Below, in pieces: positions 32,872-43,559 of a stretch of 64,000 bases of DNA. Position numbers and translations under genes: made by a program. A model generated the notes under the pieces. It was not told the DNA's origin and did not search any database. It was given only the letters and a program-made list of their open reading frames with translations. The stretch's first letter is position 1. Each line of letters begins with the position of its first letter. The DNA is from Fomes fomentarius (taxonomy: Eukaryota; Basidiomycota; Agaricomycetes; Polyporales; Polyporaceae): the NCBI GenBank assembly GCA_022606135.1, contig JABYQN010000002.1:2852001-2916000 (forward strand), read 5' to 3'.

Positions 32872-35850
32872 ATGGAAGTCGCGGGTCGCAAGCAGGCCCG
32901 GAGCAAGAGCTTCTTGACCCGCAGAGCCAGCAAGAAGCAGCAAGAAGTCAACCATGAGCAGCAGAAGGCTGTCTACGGCGTGCGTAGCGCCAGCTTGGAT
33001 AACCAAGAGAAGGAGGATGGCATTCGCCCTATGTTTAATCCGTACGCCATTTCCATAATCCCAGACCCGTTGAACGAGCTACCGTCCTGGTACCATCGGG
33101 AGGTCGAAACCGCGACCGCGTCTGCTGTGCAGTTTCGTGTAAAGTATCCCCTTCACAACCCCGCTGGTCCTCGATGGTACCGCAACTATCATCTCCTCCC
33201 ACCTACCCACGACGGTCGCCCGCCGTCCGTTTTCTCGCCATTTTTCCCTCCCATGTCGTCTGCGCCTGAACGTGCTCAGGATCCATCGCGAATGGCAGGT
33301 CCCAGCAGGACTCCGTCTGGCTCGCCTTTGCCCACCCCCTCCTCTTCCCAGATTCGCATACAGGAGCCTCTGAAACCGCGGACGCGGAAGATATCAACGA
33401 AAACGCAGGACAATGTGGATACCTCGAATAGCGCGGATGCATGGAACCCGTATGACCAGACGCACGAGCCGGATGTATGTAACTCTATTATCCCACCCGC
33501 CGTAGTTGCTGAAGGAGTAGCAGAGCCCCATCAGTCCAATAAGTCCCAGTCCTACAAGTCCGAATCACTTCGGTAATCGTTCCCGTCGCGCGAGTGTCAC
33601 CTACGCAAGTCGCCACAGGACAATGGCACCTTCCCCACTGTCACAGTCTACCTCTGCTGTCCACTTACCGGCGATCGACTCCAACCAAATACAGCTCCCT
33701 CGTAAATTGAGCAAGAGACGGAAGCCATTTAATGGATTGTTCAATGCGCAGGATGGTATGTTCATTCGCTTCTACTGACTTTTCGTGGTCTCACAGTCAC
33801 CAAATCAGACGAAACTGCGAAAGCATTGCGACGTCAATCAACACTAGCTCCTTCCATGACCTCCCTGCCTTCCCTCCAACCATCAGTGCAAAAGATAAAA
33901 CGGGGTAGCGTTCTTGGCCGCCTTGTCAAGAGGTTCAGCGTCATGCGGAAGACCGACAAGTCCGTTGTACAGAACGGCCACGGTACACAATGGAATCATG
34001 TCGAGAGTTTGAAGGCTAGTTCGGTGCCTACTCCCATGAATGCTCATTCTCCGGAACCTCGTCAACGTACCTCGTCTCGCGCTTCGAAGTCCCCGGAGCC
34101 ACTTAGGCGCATCCCCCCACCTTCGATAGAAGTTGTGCAGCGTGATTCCGTTCATGCAGAAAGCCGCCGTTCGACCGACTCTGAGTCCGTTCACGAGATC
34201 CCAGGCATACCACTGTCTGGCAGGCTCACGGTCGCGAACCCCGATGTCCCAAGCTCAGGAGATAACACACCCGTGGCAAAGGCGGCGCCGCTCCCCAATT
34301 ACGGGCATGAGGACTATGCTCCTCCGCTGAAGGACGATTCGGCTTTACCACAACTGCCGAGAACACAATCTCCCGTGCAAATGGATCCTGTAGGCAGCCC
34401 ACGCCCGCGATCTATGCGCGAATCCGCTGAGGTGCCACATCCCCCTTCCTCTCCACCGCTCCCTGACCTGCCACCACCAACTCCTGCTCCAGGGTTACAG
34501 AGTCTCGACGTACAATCCGGTTCGGAGCCGTCCCCTGTTGTATTATCCAACGCTTTGCCCCCGTCATCACCTCCACCCCTCCAGACCTCTCCAGCGTCGA
34601 CGATCACGCCTCTGCCGCAGTCAGAGGATATTTCCCTTGCCCGTGCCTCGATGTACGCCAACCCCCCGACACCCTACACCGCTCCCGGTGCCCTCGTTAT
34701 CCCATCTGAGAAGAACATGCCATCAAGCAGCAAACGTGTAGACCGCTCTCCCACAAAGTCGAAGGATGGCGCGACGCGCTCTAAGTCCACCCGACAAACA
34801 GAGACGTTCAGGCTGGTGCGCAGCCCCTCAGGTACTATTAAGCAGGCAACTGAGGTCATCATGGGGATGGGCGAGCAGTGGGAGATTGTGGAGACACCCG
34901 CCGACTCCCCGAAGAAGTCCAAGTCGAAGGACAAGGAGAAGGCGAAGTCGCCCGATCGCGATCACAACGTTCACCGCGAGGAGAGTAGGCGCCGCCAGGA
35001 CCACAGTAGCACTGAGGAGAGTGCCGGTGATTCGCGCCACAAGAGACACCCCTCTACAAGTGGTCGTGAGAAACCCCCTTCGGTCAGGTCTACTCAGACG
35101 CCAATTGCATCGCGTCGCAGCGTCAAGAGGTCCAGTGATTCCTCGGACAAGCGGGCGTCCAACACCGCTAGCGCCAGCACCACCACGACTATGCCTCTTG
35201 CTACACAGCAGACGCGTGAGCGACACCCGTCCGCAAGTGCGGTTACTCGCCCTAACTCAGAGTCGCACAGTGCCGCGGACCTGTCGTCGATGAAGGCCAA
35301 GGATGCATGGGAGATGGAGAGGCTGTGGAAGGCTCGCAGCATGGCCTATGGTCCGGACGGATTGCCTGCTGTTTCTACGCCTGCCACGATCGGCAGTGAC
35401 TCCCGTCCGTCGACCTTCATCAGCACCGAGCTGCAGCGTGTCAGCTCTATTCCAAGCGTTGCCGCGGTCGCTGAGATGCAGAAGTCAGCTAGCATGCCTC
35501 CGCCGAACCAGATGCATGGTTCCAGCCACACCTACGTCGTGGTGCAGGCGCCATACCAAGGCGCACAGGGCCATGCCTCCTACGCGCAGTTTGCGTCTCC
35601 TCCGCCCCATGGTGCCACGATGTCTCCAGCACAGCAGTTCTACAGGCATTCCGGATACATGTCCCCCGATCCGCTAGCGCATAATCCGCTCCCTAGTCCA
35701 CCGCGTCTCACGCCTTACCAGCAGTCCTCTCTGCCGCTGTCCCTGGCCAACCCCCTTCCCGAACCGCCCCGTTTGTCGGCCTATCAACCGGCGCCTCTGC
35801 CTCCGACATTCTCCAGCGCAGGGGACAGCTCTCCAGGGAACCGGTCATAG
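32872..35850 (+). CDS. large low-complexity protein of unknown function, 958 aa
   Basis: Three exons (32872-33474, 33524-33755, 33809-35850) whose sum is divisible by three. I do not recognise the family. The N-terminus MEVAGRKQARSKSFLTRRAS is basic; the first 120 residues have the only globular-looking block, NPYAISIIPDPLNELPSWYH and GPRWYRNYHLLPPTHDGRPP. A basic stretch KRGSVLGRLVKRFSVMRKTD near residue 300 could be an amphipathic membrane-binding helix. A second compact island is RQTETFRLVRSPSGTIKQAT with EVIMGMGEQWEIVETP. The rest is Pro/Ser-rich with many SP and RRxS-type sites, suggesting a phosphorylated scaffold. Spacer and splice phases agree, so the gene is real, but the role is open. 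Confidence 0.75.
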
Positions 35851-36481
35851 ACGAACTCGAACATGCACTGATGAACCATTATGTACACCCCGATACCACG
35901 CCATTTGCATGCCGTACATACTAGTACCACCCCCATACTTTCGTCTTGCATTCGCTTAGACTACTGCTACCCGCTTCGCAACTTGTCCATGCTGAAACTT
36001 GCTCTTACAGCCGACGTCCTTGCGATCACTGGGGGCCTCGCGGAGACCCGTCTTGTTTCCGATGATATCCACATCGTTTGACTCCCTGCCACTTCTGCTC
36101 CTGCTCCTGCTCATCTGACTTAGCCTCACCTCTGCACTTTAATCTTATACGGACTATTGCTGCTATTTGTACCACTCGACAGATGTTGACATTCGTACTA
36201 ATCTTTTTGGATAGCACTTGGGGACTTGCTGCGTTCAGTCAATTGCATGCATGCATCGGAATTCCACTTCGAGGCAATGGTACATATCATGTAGAGTACA
36301 TGCATGAGCAAACAAAAAAGAAGCGCAGAGAGTACGAGGAGGACGTGACGTGAGGGATATAGGTAGGGTCGTGTGTGTGTGTGCAGATATGATACATATG
36401 CAACAAGAGCGGACCACGCTTGCAAGACGTATAGACAAGAACAAGGTATGAACGGGAAAACCTAAGTACTACTTATGAACA
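35851..36481. other. convergent 3' intergenic region, 631 bp
   Basis: Between two convergent stops. It has a short GTGTGTGTGTG tract near 36370 and a CTCCTGCTCCTGCTC-like pyrimidine repeat near 36096. No coding frame supported. Confidence 0.5.
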
Positions 36482-39102
36482 TCACCTCTCACGGCTATAT
36501 TCCGTGTAGTCGAGCGGGAACTGGGGCTTAGGGTAGTCGTCCCATTGCCTGTCTGAGTCGAGGAAGCGGCGGAGACGAGCGATCTGCGAGGAGAGGTACA
36601 TGACGATGATCTGCATCTCGATGTCCAGCTTCAGCCGGAGGATCTCCTCGCACGTCTTTAGCGCCTGTGTTCGTGTGGACACGAACATGTTGCCCTCAAA
36701 GCCAAGCTGTTTCAGGGCGTCGATCAGCTCGCTGAACTCGGAGCACCACGCCAGGACGCCAAGCTGCAAGAACAAGGGACGTGAGCCACATCAGGAATAC
36801 GACAGGGATGTCAAGAGATCACATACTTGACCAAACTGCTTGAAGCGTGCGTACAGGACATTTGGTGCGCTCTTCAAGGCGAAGTCGAACATTTCGTTCT
36901 GCTCGATCACGCCGGGTTGTGGGACGTAGTTGTCGGTCGTGGGCTGGGTTTGGGGCGGCTGAGATACCATTTGTGGGTCAAAGACATATCGGTGAAGTCG
37001 CACGGACAACTTACAGGAGGGCGAGGGGGAGGGTCTTTGAACCACTCGTACCCGGAGTAGTCGACCTCTCCTCCCCAGTCGACAGTCTCTGCCTGTTTGT
37101 TGTAGAGATCGGCGTTCATGCTGGGGACACGAATTATCTGCTTAACAAAAGAGATGAGGTAGGGAGGTGGCTGAAAGTTGACGGCTTCAGAATATTCGTG
37201 TGCGTTTGGTGCGGGGGTCCAGATGGTGTGAGGCGGATCTGGCTTTGAATCACGGGGTGTCTCGGGTCCAGGTAGGGACGAGAGTGTGTTATCTGTGGAG
37301 TGTGGCACAGATGGTCACACAAGGCGCACACATTAGTGGTACAGAGATGAACCACGCACCGAGAGCAAGTGGGGTGAGAGAGGGACTTTGGTCGAAGGTC
37401 TCCGATGAAACCAGAAAGACGTTAAGGGATGTGTTCTTATCCGATAATCAGTAAGATTGCTGAAACGCAGCACGCGATGGTGCCAACATACCCGGATCGT
37501 ATCCTCAGCGTTGCGCTCCTGGCTGTATGCTACGACCGAGTGGACACTTTGTCTGTTATCGACGGTGGAGCGACGATAAATTACGGATAGACGATTATAG
37601 GATGTCGGCCGAGACCCAACAACGCTTGCTGGGGCAAGAAACGACGCGCGTTGAGAAGGATTGTAGAGTGTGACAGACGAAGTGGTCGATTGCGGAGTCT
37701 GAGGTGCAGTGATAAAATCAAACTCGATCTGTGTGCTGAGGTCAATTACGCCGCAGCGTTACGGACGAAAGGGAACAAACCTCGGGGCCTCGAAGGTAGT
37801 AGGTATCAGGTCGGAGTGAACGGGGGACAATGTATAGTGGCGGGGTCGGCGGTGGTGGGATGGGTAGTGGAGCAGGGCTATTGGTAGCGGCGGATACCTC
37901 GAGGTTCTGGACGTTCCGGGACAACCACGAGGGTGACGGCGCAGCACTTCCAAAGAGAGAGACTCCTTCGACGGCGGACGGAGGGACAGAAGCAGTTAGA
38001 GAGCGTGGGTCGACAAAGTTGTATTGGGGTAGTCGAAGCTGCAGAGATGTGGAAGAGATGCGAGGGCTGGAATTGTGGACCTCGATACGAGGGGCTGGAG
38101 GATTCAAGGTTGATAAATCCTGGGCTGCGGGACTTGCTTGAGCGGGACTTGCCTCAGCGTACGGGACTATTGCAAGGGGCTGATCTTCGTCGAGGACAAT
38201 GGAAAGGTCGACCTGCTCGAATACAAGCTCCGGAAGCTGGAGGGTGTCGGCCGAATGAGTGGAGTTTGCTAGAGAGCGAGAGGTCTCGGCAGGGAGGATC
38301 TCGCACACTTGCGGTGCGTGTCTGCGGGCACCTGAGAATAGTGAAGCCTTGCTGAGGGTGCGGAGGCGCTTCAGAGACGAAGTGATAGACTTCGCTCTTG
38401 AAGGACGGTGAGTGGAAGAAATAAGCGGAAGATTTTCGGCTTCCGTGACAACCTGCTCAAGAGCACGAATCTCTAGGTGTTCTTGTTCGGGCTTTGGTTC
38501 CGTCTCAAGGAGAAGGGCTGATGTAGGCGGAGGAGTAGCAGGGGAATCAGAGGATCCACTGGACGAGTCGGAGGAGGGTCCACGGATGAGACGTGCGGGA
38601 GAGTTTTCTTGTCCGGACTCGTCGTCTGAGCTTGTAACCTCGCGGAGTCGTGAACGGCCAACTACGCCGCGTGACTTCTTCTTGAGCGAGACTTGAGAGA
38701 GCTTTCTCAGTCGACGTAGGGAGGAGCGGGAGCGGGAGAGGAGGGAGGGATGATATGCGCGTTGGTAGTCTGAATGCGAGGTCGCATCACAATTGCAGTA
38801 TGGTCGGTGGGAGCGTACTCACCGAACACGGGCGCGAAGTGGGTGGTATCGGCAGGACAAAGAGACAGACGGAGTTCGTCGTAGCTGATCTCTTCAAAGT
38901 CCTCCTCCACTGGTTCCGATGCAAGTGCGGCTTGGCCTGAGGATGTAGCGTGGGCCGTCTGTGGGACGAGGGCAAGAGTCTGCTCCGGAGGCGGGCGGTC
39001 AGTACGGTCGTCGGCGAGCGGAGAGGGCTCGGTCGAGAGACGCAGGGAGCCTTGACGGCCGCGAGCGAGTCCCGACAGCTGGAGATGGATGGATGGGTGC
39101 AT
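36482..39102 (-). CDS. conserved-looking protein of unknown function, about 731 aa
   Basis: Seven exons fit in phase: 39102-38823, 38691-37781, 37728-37492, 37435-37360, 37292-37015, 36958-36827, 36763-36482. I do not recognise the family. The first 500 residues are Pro/Ser/Thr-rich with charged patches (SLKKKSRGVVGRSRLREVTS). The last 250 look folded: HTIWTPAPNAHEYSEAVNFQ, QTQPTTDNYVPQPGVIEQNE, MFDFALKSAPNVLYARFKQF, then LGVLAWCSEFSELIDALKQL and a long helical TCEEILRLKLDIEMQIIVMY ending with the stretch RFLDSDRQWDDYPKPQFPLD. The start is uncertain: an extra 5' exon upstream of 39102 is possible, because the ATG lies within a GTGAGT-to-CAG interval that could itself be an intron. The 131-nt first intron is longer than its neighbours. 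Confidence 0.65.
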
Positions 39103-40324
39103 GGTGACTCACAAGTCCTCAATCGCGGACCTGCTGGGGGCAGAGACTTGTCGGCTGGGAGTAGATGAGGGCTTGGGCAGATGAAGGAGCGTGGAAACCG
39201 CCTGGCCTCGGCGAGCACTTCACACCTTCGAGATATCGAGAACCGGAGCAAGCGAAGTCAGAAACGGTCAGCCAGATCGCGGGCAAGTGCAGAGGCACGG
39301 AAGAGATGACCTCCTCCGACTGCTCCCTGCCTCAAGGCCTCTCCCACTCCAAGCGCCGCCGCATCCTCCGCTAAGTAGACGCACACCTTGTACTCAATCC
39401 TCCATGTGCTCCCTCTCCCTCCCTATCCTCTCTCGTCGTCTCCCTCTCTCATGTGTCATCCATGCCGCCATCGACAACATACGCGCAGTCGTCGTGAACA
39501 ATATCGCATAAGCACATCCATGGTGCATACCCTTCCTGGTCGCTCTCAGGCCGTTCGGATACCGGTCCTTCTACTCGCGTTCTTGTCCTTGCATGAGGTT
39601 TCTGCGCACCGGGCAACATGTGCTTATTCAGTCTTGAGAGGGCCTTGACGGAACTCACGGCTGCGCTGTGGTCATACTCGCCCGAACAGGCCTTTGACAC
39701 GACTGTCTCTGAAGTCTGGACGCCGATCGCACCCCAGCGGCCTATTACCAACCTCTTGCGGCGTCTTCCAACGCCGTCGCATATGTTCACGCGTATGCTG
39801 GACGCGGTCAGCTCTGGCTCTTCCGTTCGTCCACCACGGCTGACCTACATGCAACCAACGGAGATTGGTCTCAGTGTCAGGACCCCCTTTCTACCCTCGT
39901 CTTCTGGAGTGTTCATCTGGAATCACATGCTCTTCATGGTTCCGCGAACGTGGTATCGTCGAACGTTTCTCTATGCATGCCCCAACACGATCGACATGCC
40001 CTTTGCGCGTGCCTTACCAATATCACGGATACCTACCGTGCTCGGAACCCTCATCTCCCGGCCAAAACGTGTCGCACCTTCTTAGCCATTCCCGAATAGT
40101 GTCGCTTTGATAGACTTTAGAATACATGACCAATGACCAACTGCCCGTATCAGGCACCTCTATGAGGAACTCGTATGACACCATGTGAGTACGACACATC
40201 TACAGTGGCAGAATACACAGCGGCCGTTGACACAACGATAGAAAGCACAGCGATAGAAAGCACAGCGACAGAGAGCACAGCGACAGAGAGCAAAGCGACC
40301 AGGCACATGAACACCCCAACCATC
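39103..40324. other. gene-poor stretch, 1.2 kb
   Basis: Upstream of the 731-aa gene and downstream of the acyltransferase-like gene. A 155-codon plus-strand ATG frame at 39618-40085 has no recognisable motif or splice context and is left uncalled. A short tandem repeat lies at 40237-40296. No transposon ends seen. Confidence 0.5.
40237..40296. repeat. 15-bp tandem repeat, four copies
   Basis: Four adjacent 15-base units of the form GAYAGARAGCACAGC: two copies of GATAGAAAGCACAGC, then GACAGAGAGCACAGC and GACAGAGAGCAAAGC. The copies differ at two to three positions in pairs, which suggests stepwise duplication. It lies 29 bp beyond the 3' end of the acyltransferase-like gene and is not in any called gene. 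Confidence 0.9.
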
Positions 40325-42287
40325 CTAATGATCTATCAATAATGGCTGCCGTTCTCCTCCCCTCTCCCGACTGACGACGTTCTGAACTGCCTTCACCGCA
40401 GTCTCAGCGCCCCGAAGCATCCTGGACATTGCTCCGGCAGGGCCATGTTCACGGTCCTCAAGCAGGCTCACAACGCCGCCTGCCATGGAACTCATACCCG
40501 TGATAGCCCAGATGACTGCCAGCGCCGCTGCTGTGCCTGAGGCGGAGAACACTGTGCGACGCTGGTCGAACGGCCACGGGACACTGACGGTTTGCGCCCA
40601 TGATCCTGGTCCGACCTGCCTGAAAGCATGCATACCGCGTCCAGCGATGCCACTGACGCCGCCCTCTCCTCCGTCACACCAGAGCACCATGCTCCCGGTC
40701 TCTTCGGCGCGTGCCTTGGCTTGCTCCCACATCGCGAGGCCGACGCTCGTGTGCCACGTCCGTGCCGGCGCAAGGATGAGTGCTGGACGTGATGGGAGGC
40801 CGGCAAAGGAGGATGAAGTGGAGAAGTCCAGGCAGATGGACGCGGTGATGTCGATGGGTCGCGTGCGGTTCGGTGCAGGGGCCCATTTCGGCGCAGTGTA
40901 GGACTTGGGGTGCGCCAGCTGCATGGAGAATATGGACGGCTTCTCGTTCGCCGGTGTAATGGAGAACGACTCGGCAACTAAACAGTCAATCCTTGAGTCA
41001 GCGATAGTAGAGACAGGGACCATACGCCTGTACAGTGTAATGAACCAACTCACTTGGCACGAGATGCCGCTTGTAGTACTCATACACGACCCCTTCCCAT
41101 CCGAGAAGAACAAGTCCGTTTCGTCTCATACCGATTTTCCATACGTCGTCAGCGGAGTCCAAATGGATCCTTTCCTCGAAACCTATCGCATAATATGTCC
41201 CGTTATTGATCTGACGGCTGATATTATGGAAAGCCGCCATCCTCTCCTCGACGGAGTCGAAATGGACAGCGCTCTCCGGCCAAAGAATGACCTTCGCCAC
41301 GCTCTGCAGCGTCTTCGACTCCGCAACATAGTCCTCGAGAGTAGGCGGATGAGTGAGCAGGCCATTCCTCTGTGGATACGGCAGCGCACACGCGACCCCG
41401 AAAGGCGTCACATCCGCCGCCGACACAGGTGGGGGCATGGTGGCAATGAAGTAGGACGGCGCCGCCAATGCCAGCAGAAGAGCGGCAAGAACAAGGGTAG
41501 GGCGTACTTTCTTGGTGGACCTGATAGGCGGGTCCGCAGGTGTAGGGGCAGTCGCGACGGGTATGTGGTCATCCTCGAACGAGATGAGACTGGGATTTTC
41601 GGGCGCGAGGTGCTGGTACCCGTCCAACCCCATCATCCATGCTCCAGCGGCATCAGCAAGTACGACAGCCCAAGCCGCGACGACCCAGTTGATCGCGGCC
41701 TGGCCGCCGTACGGTCGAAGCCACGCGTAGCCTCCTAGCTCGACTACGGGGCTCCAGGTGGTGAGCTGGCCGATCGGACTGAGGTGTTCCACCGCAGCCC
41801 ACGCGCTCGCCCAAATCGCGGGGAAGATAGTTGTATGCGTCCAGGCCGTGTGTACGATACGCTCTGCGCAGAAGCTCGCAACGAGTGTAGCTGCAGTTAT
41901 GGCGGTCGTAAGGCAGGAAATAATGGCAAGCACGATCAGTGAGGTGGATGGGGTTGACAAAGCGTGGGTGGAAGGCCCTGCATGAACAATCGCTATAGCG
42001 AGCGACACAAGAGCTACCTGGGCGATCCCGCTCATCCAGTTTCGGCGCGGTACGATGGTGAATGCATGAAGACGAAGGACTCCTAAGACAAAGACAAGAG
42101 GAGGCAATGAAGGTGTCGGGGAGAGCGCTCCTAGAGCGAGTACAGGAGCAAGGGTGAGGTATACCCTGGACGGATATCTGAATGGCAGGCTCGCTATCAC
42201 GGTCATTGTGGGCGGAGGAGAGAGCGAAGCAGCGGCCTGAAGACACTCGCGATTGCTCGCTGGTACGTTGTATGGAAGCATTGGCAT
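40325..42287 (-). CDS. apolipoprotein N-acyltransferase-like membrane protein (nitrilase fold)
   Basis: Resembles bacterial Lnt: a polytopic membrane part and a carbon-nitrogen hydrolase domain. Two exons, 42287-41054 and 40977-40325, give 628 aa. Seven or so hydrophobic segments occur (for example SGIAQVALVSLAIAIVHAG, QAAINWVVAAWAVVLADAAG, PTLVLAALLLALAAPSYFIA) before the hydrolase part and one after it (AAALAVIWAITGMSSMAGG). The Glu-Lys-Cys triad is placed in ILWPESAVHF, YEYYKRHLVPIAESF and ITASICLDFS. In bacteria Lnt adds the third acyl chain to lipoproteins; the substrate in fungi is not known and could be a GPI- or amide-linked lipid, so the call names only the fold. The ATG at 42206 is an alternative start. 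Confidence 0.85.
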
Positions 42288-42665
42288 GCTGCTGTCCGGA
42301 GAAGTGCGCGGCACTGCGCGCCGTCTGCAGCTGTTTGTTCTTCTTCAACTTGAATACTTATTCACCCCAGAGATCTCAGTCTGATAATTGATTGAACGAT
42401 ACTCGTATGCGAAAGGCAGCCAGTAGAGTGAACAGCATAGACCCGACAGTCTTTGTGAGCTAGACCTCGCTCCCAGACCAGACTGGTGACCGGTGGCTAG
42501 CGAGAACAAGTATGAACGCACATACTCGGGCTCAAATGGGATATAAGGAGAGTTCTCATGGATATTCAAACAATGCTTTCGAAGCAAGATCGTTACACCA
42601 CGGATATAGTCATACAATATTTCCAACTAGCAGCGCCTGGGGACGGTGAAGTGATAGTTGTGTAT
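42288..42665. other. intergenic gap, 378 bp
   Basis: Holds the promoter of the acyltransferase-like gene and the 3' end of the metallothionein gene, both on the minus strand. No other feature seen. Confidence 0.45.
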
Positions 42666-42947
42666 TTAGCACTTGCATTCGCCGGGCTTGCACTGGCACC
42701 TAAAGATTGAGAGGTCGATACACTGTCTATATAGTAGAGAAGATTGATGAACGTACGAGCTGCCGCAGCTGCAAGAGGAAGAGCCGCATGAGTTAGCACT
42801 GGACTTGTTCTTGGGGGGCTCCCCGCAAGCGCAGTTGGGCCAGGAGCAGTCGTTGCTCGAGGTCTGGGCAGTGGTGCACTTGACGTCGGCGGGCTGTACT
42901 TAGTTAGTAGCGAGCTCGAGTGCAAACACGACGAGGAGGCTCACCAT
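42666..42947 (-). CDS. small cysteine-rich metallothionein, 57 aa
   Basis: A metal-binding protein that would chelate Cu, Zn or Cd in the cytosol. Three exons: 42947-42945 (ATG alone), 42893-42757, 42699-42666, with introns of 51 and 57 nt bearing GTGAGC...ACAG and GTACGT...TTAG ends. The product has 11 cysteines in 57 residues at positions 7, 17, 22, 24, 37, 42, 44, 48, 50, 55 and 57, with the C-x-C pairs WPNCACGE, SSSCSCGSS, CQCK and ECKC. It has no aromatic residue but one Trp and no signal peptide. The phase arithmetic (57 codons plus TAA) supports the model. Because the first coding exon is only three bases, no simple frame scan would find it. Which metals it binds is unknown. Confidence 0.86.
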
Positions 42948-43559
42948 GTTGGCTGAAAGTGGGTGGGTCCGAAAGGGGCTGTAGAGTCAGGACACGATCC
43001 AGACGGCTTTATATACCCAGGAATGCTTCGGGATCAAGATCTTTTATCTGATAATAGACCCGCAGCCTGGGCGGAGAGGTACGGGACAGAAGCCCATAGT
43101 TGGATTGATGAGTTCATCGCTGGAGGCTGGCACCTGCCGCAGGATTCCAGAGCGGGGCGAACCGCACCGTATCAACGGCTGCAGATTTGAACAAGGTCTC
43201 CACATGAGCACCTTGGCTGTGTAAGCAGCGAACTTGCCCCAATACATTTCGTGGAGGATGTCTTGGATATACTTACCGCAATGAGCTTCACTCACCCTCG
43301 TGCACGATGTCCGATGTCCACTGTTGCTATTGATAACTTGAGTTCATGCGGGTGTGAGCTCGTACGTATATCGAACTCGAAAGCCGAGTCTGACAAAATT
43401 CTGGACGGTTGAATGCGGTCTTCTCACGGAGCCCAATTAGGCAGAACAAGCGCCCACGCGAAAACGTCTGGCAGTGGCTGTCAAGACAGTTCAGCCTGAG
43501 CCTGCACTGTGACTTACCTGCCTCACCCTTGGCTGCGTGGGCCGCCGTTTTCTGTTCAT
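42948..43559. other. divergent promoter region, 612 bp
   Basis: Between the metallothionein (minus) and mS23 (plus). Contains the TATA box described separately and a TATCAGATAA sequence (double GATA) near 43050. I could not define a metal-response element with confidence. Confidence 0.45.
43006..43013 (-). promoter_or_regulatory. TATA box of the metallothionein gene
   Basis: On the minus strand the sequence reads GGGTATATAAAGCC, a strong TATA element about 60-66 bases upstream of the metallothionein ATG, a normal spacing for an inducible fungal gene. Confidence 0.65.

Noticed and set aside
36360..36385. GTGTGTGTGTG microsatellite
   Set aside because: Only about five to six dinucleotide units, too short to be notable.
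39618..40085. 155-codon ATG frame on the plus strand
   Set aside because: No domain, no splice context, no clear codon bias, and it lies in a region with competing frames on the other strand. Kept only as a note.
42593..42925. 110-codon frame on the minus strand overlapping the metallothionein gene
   Set aside because: It is an out-of-frame reading through both metallothionein introns; the spliced cysteine-rich frame explains the locus better.
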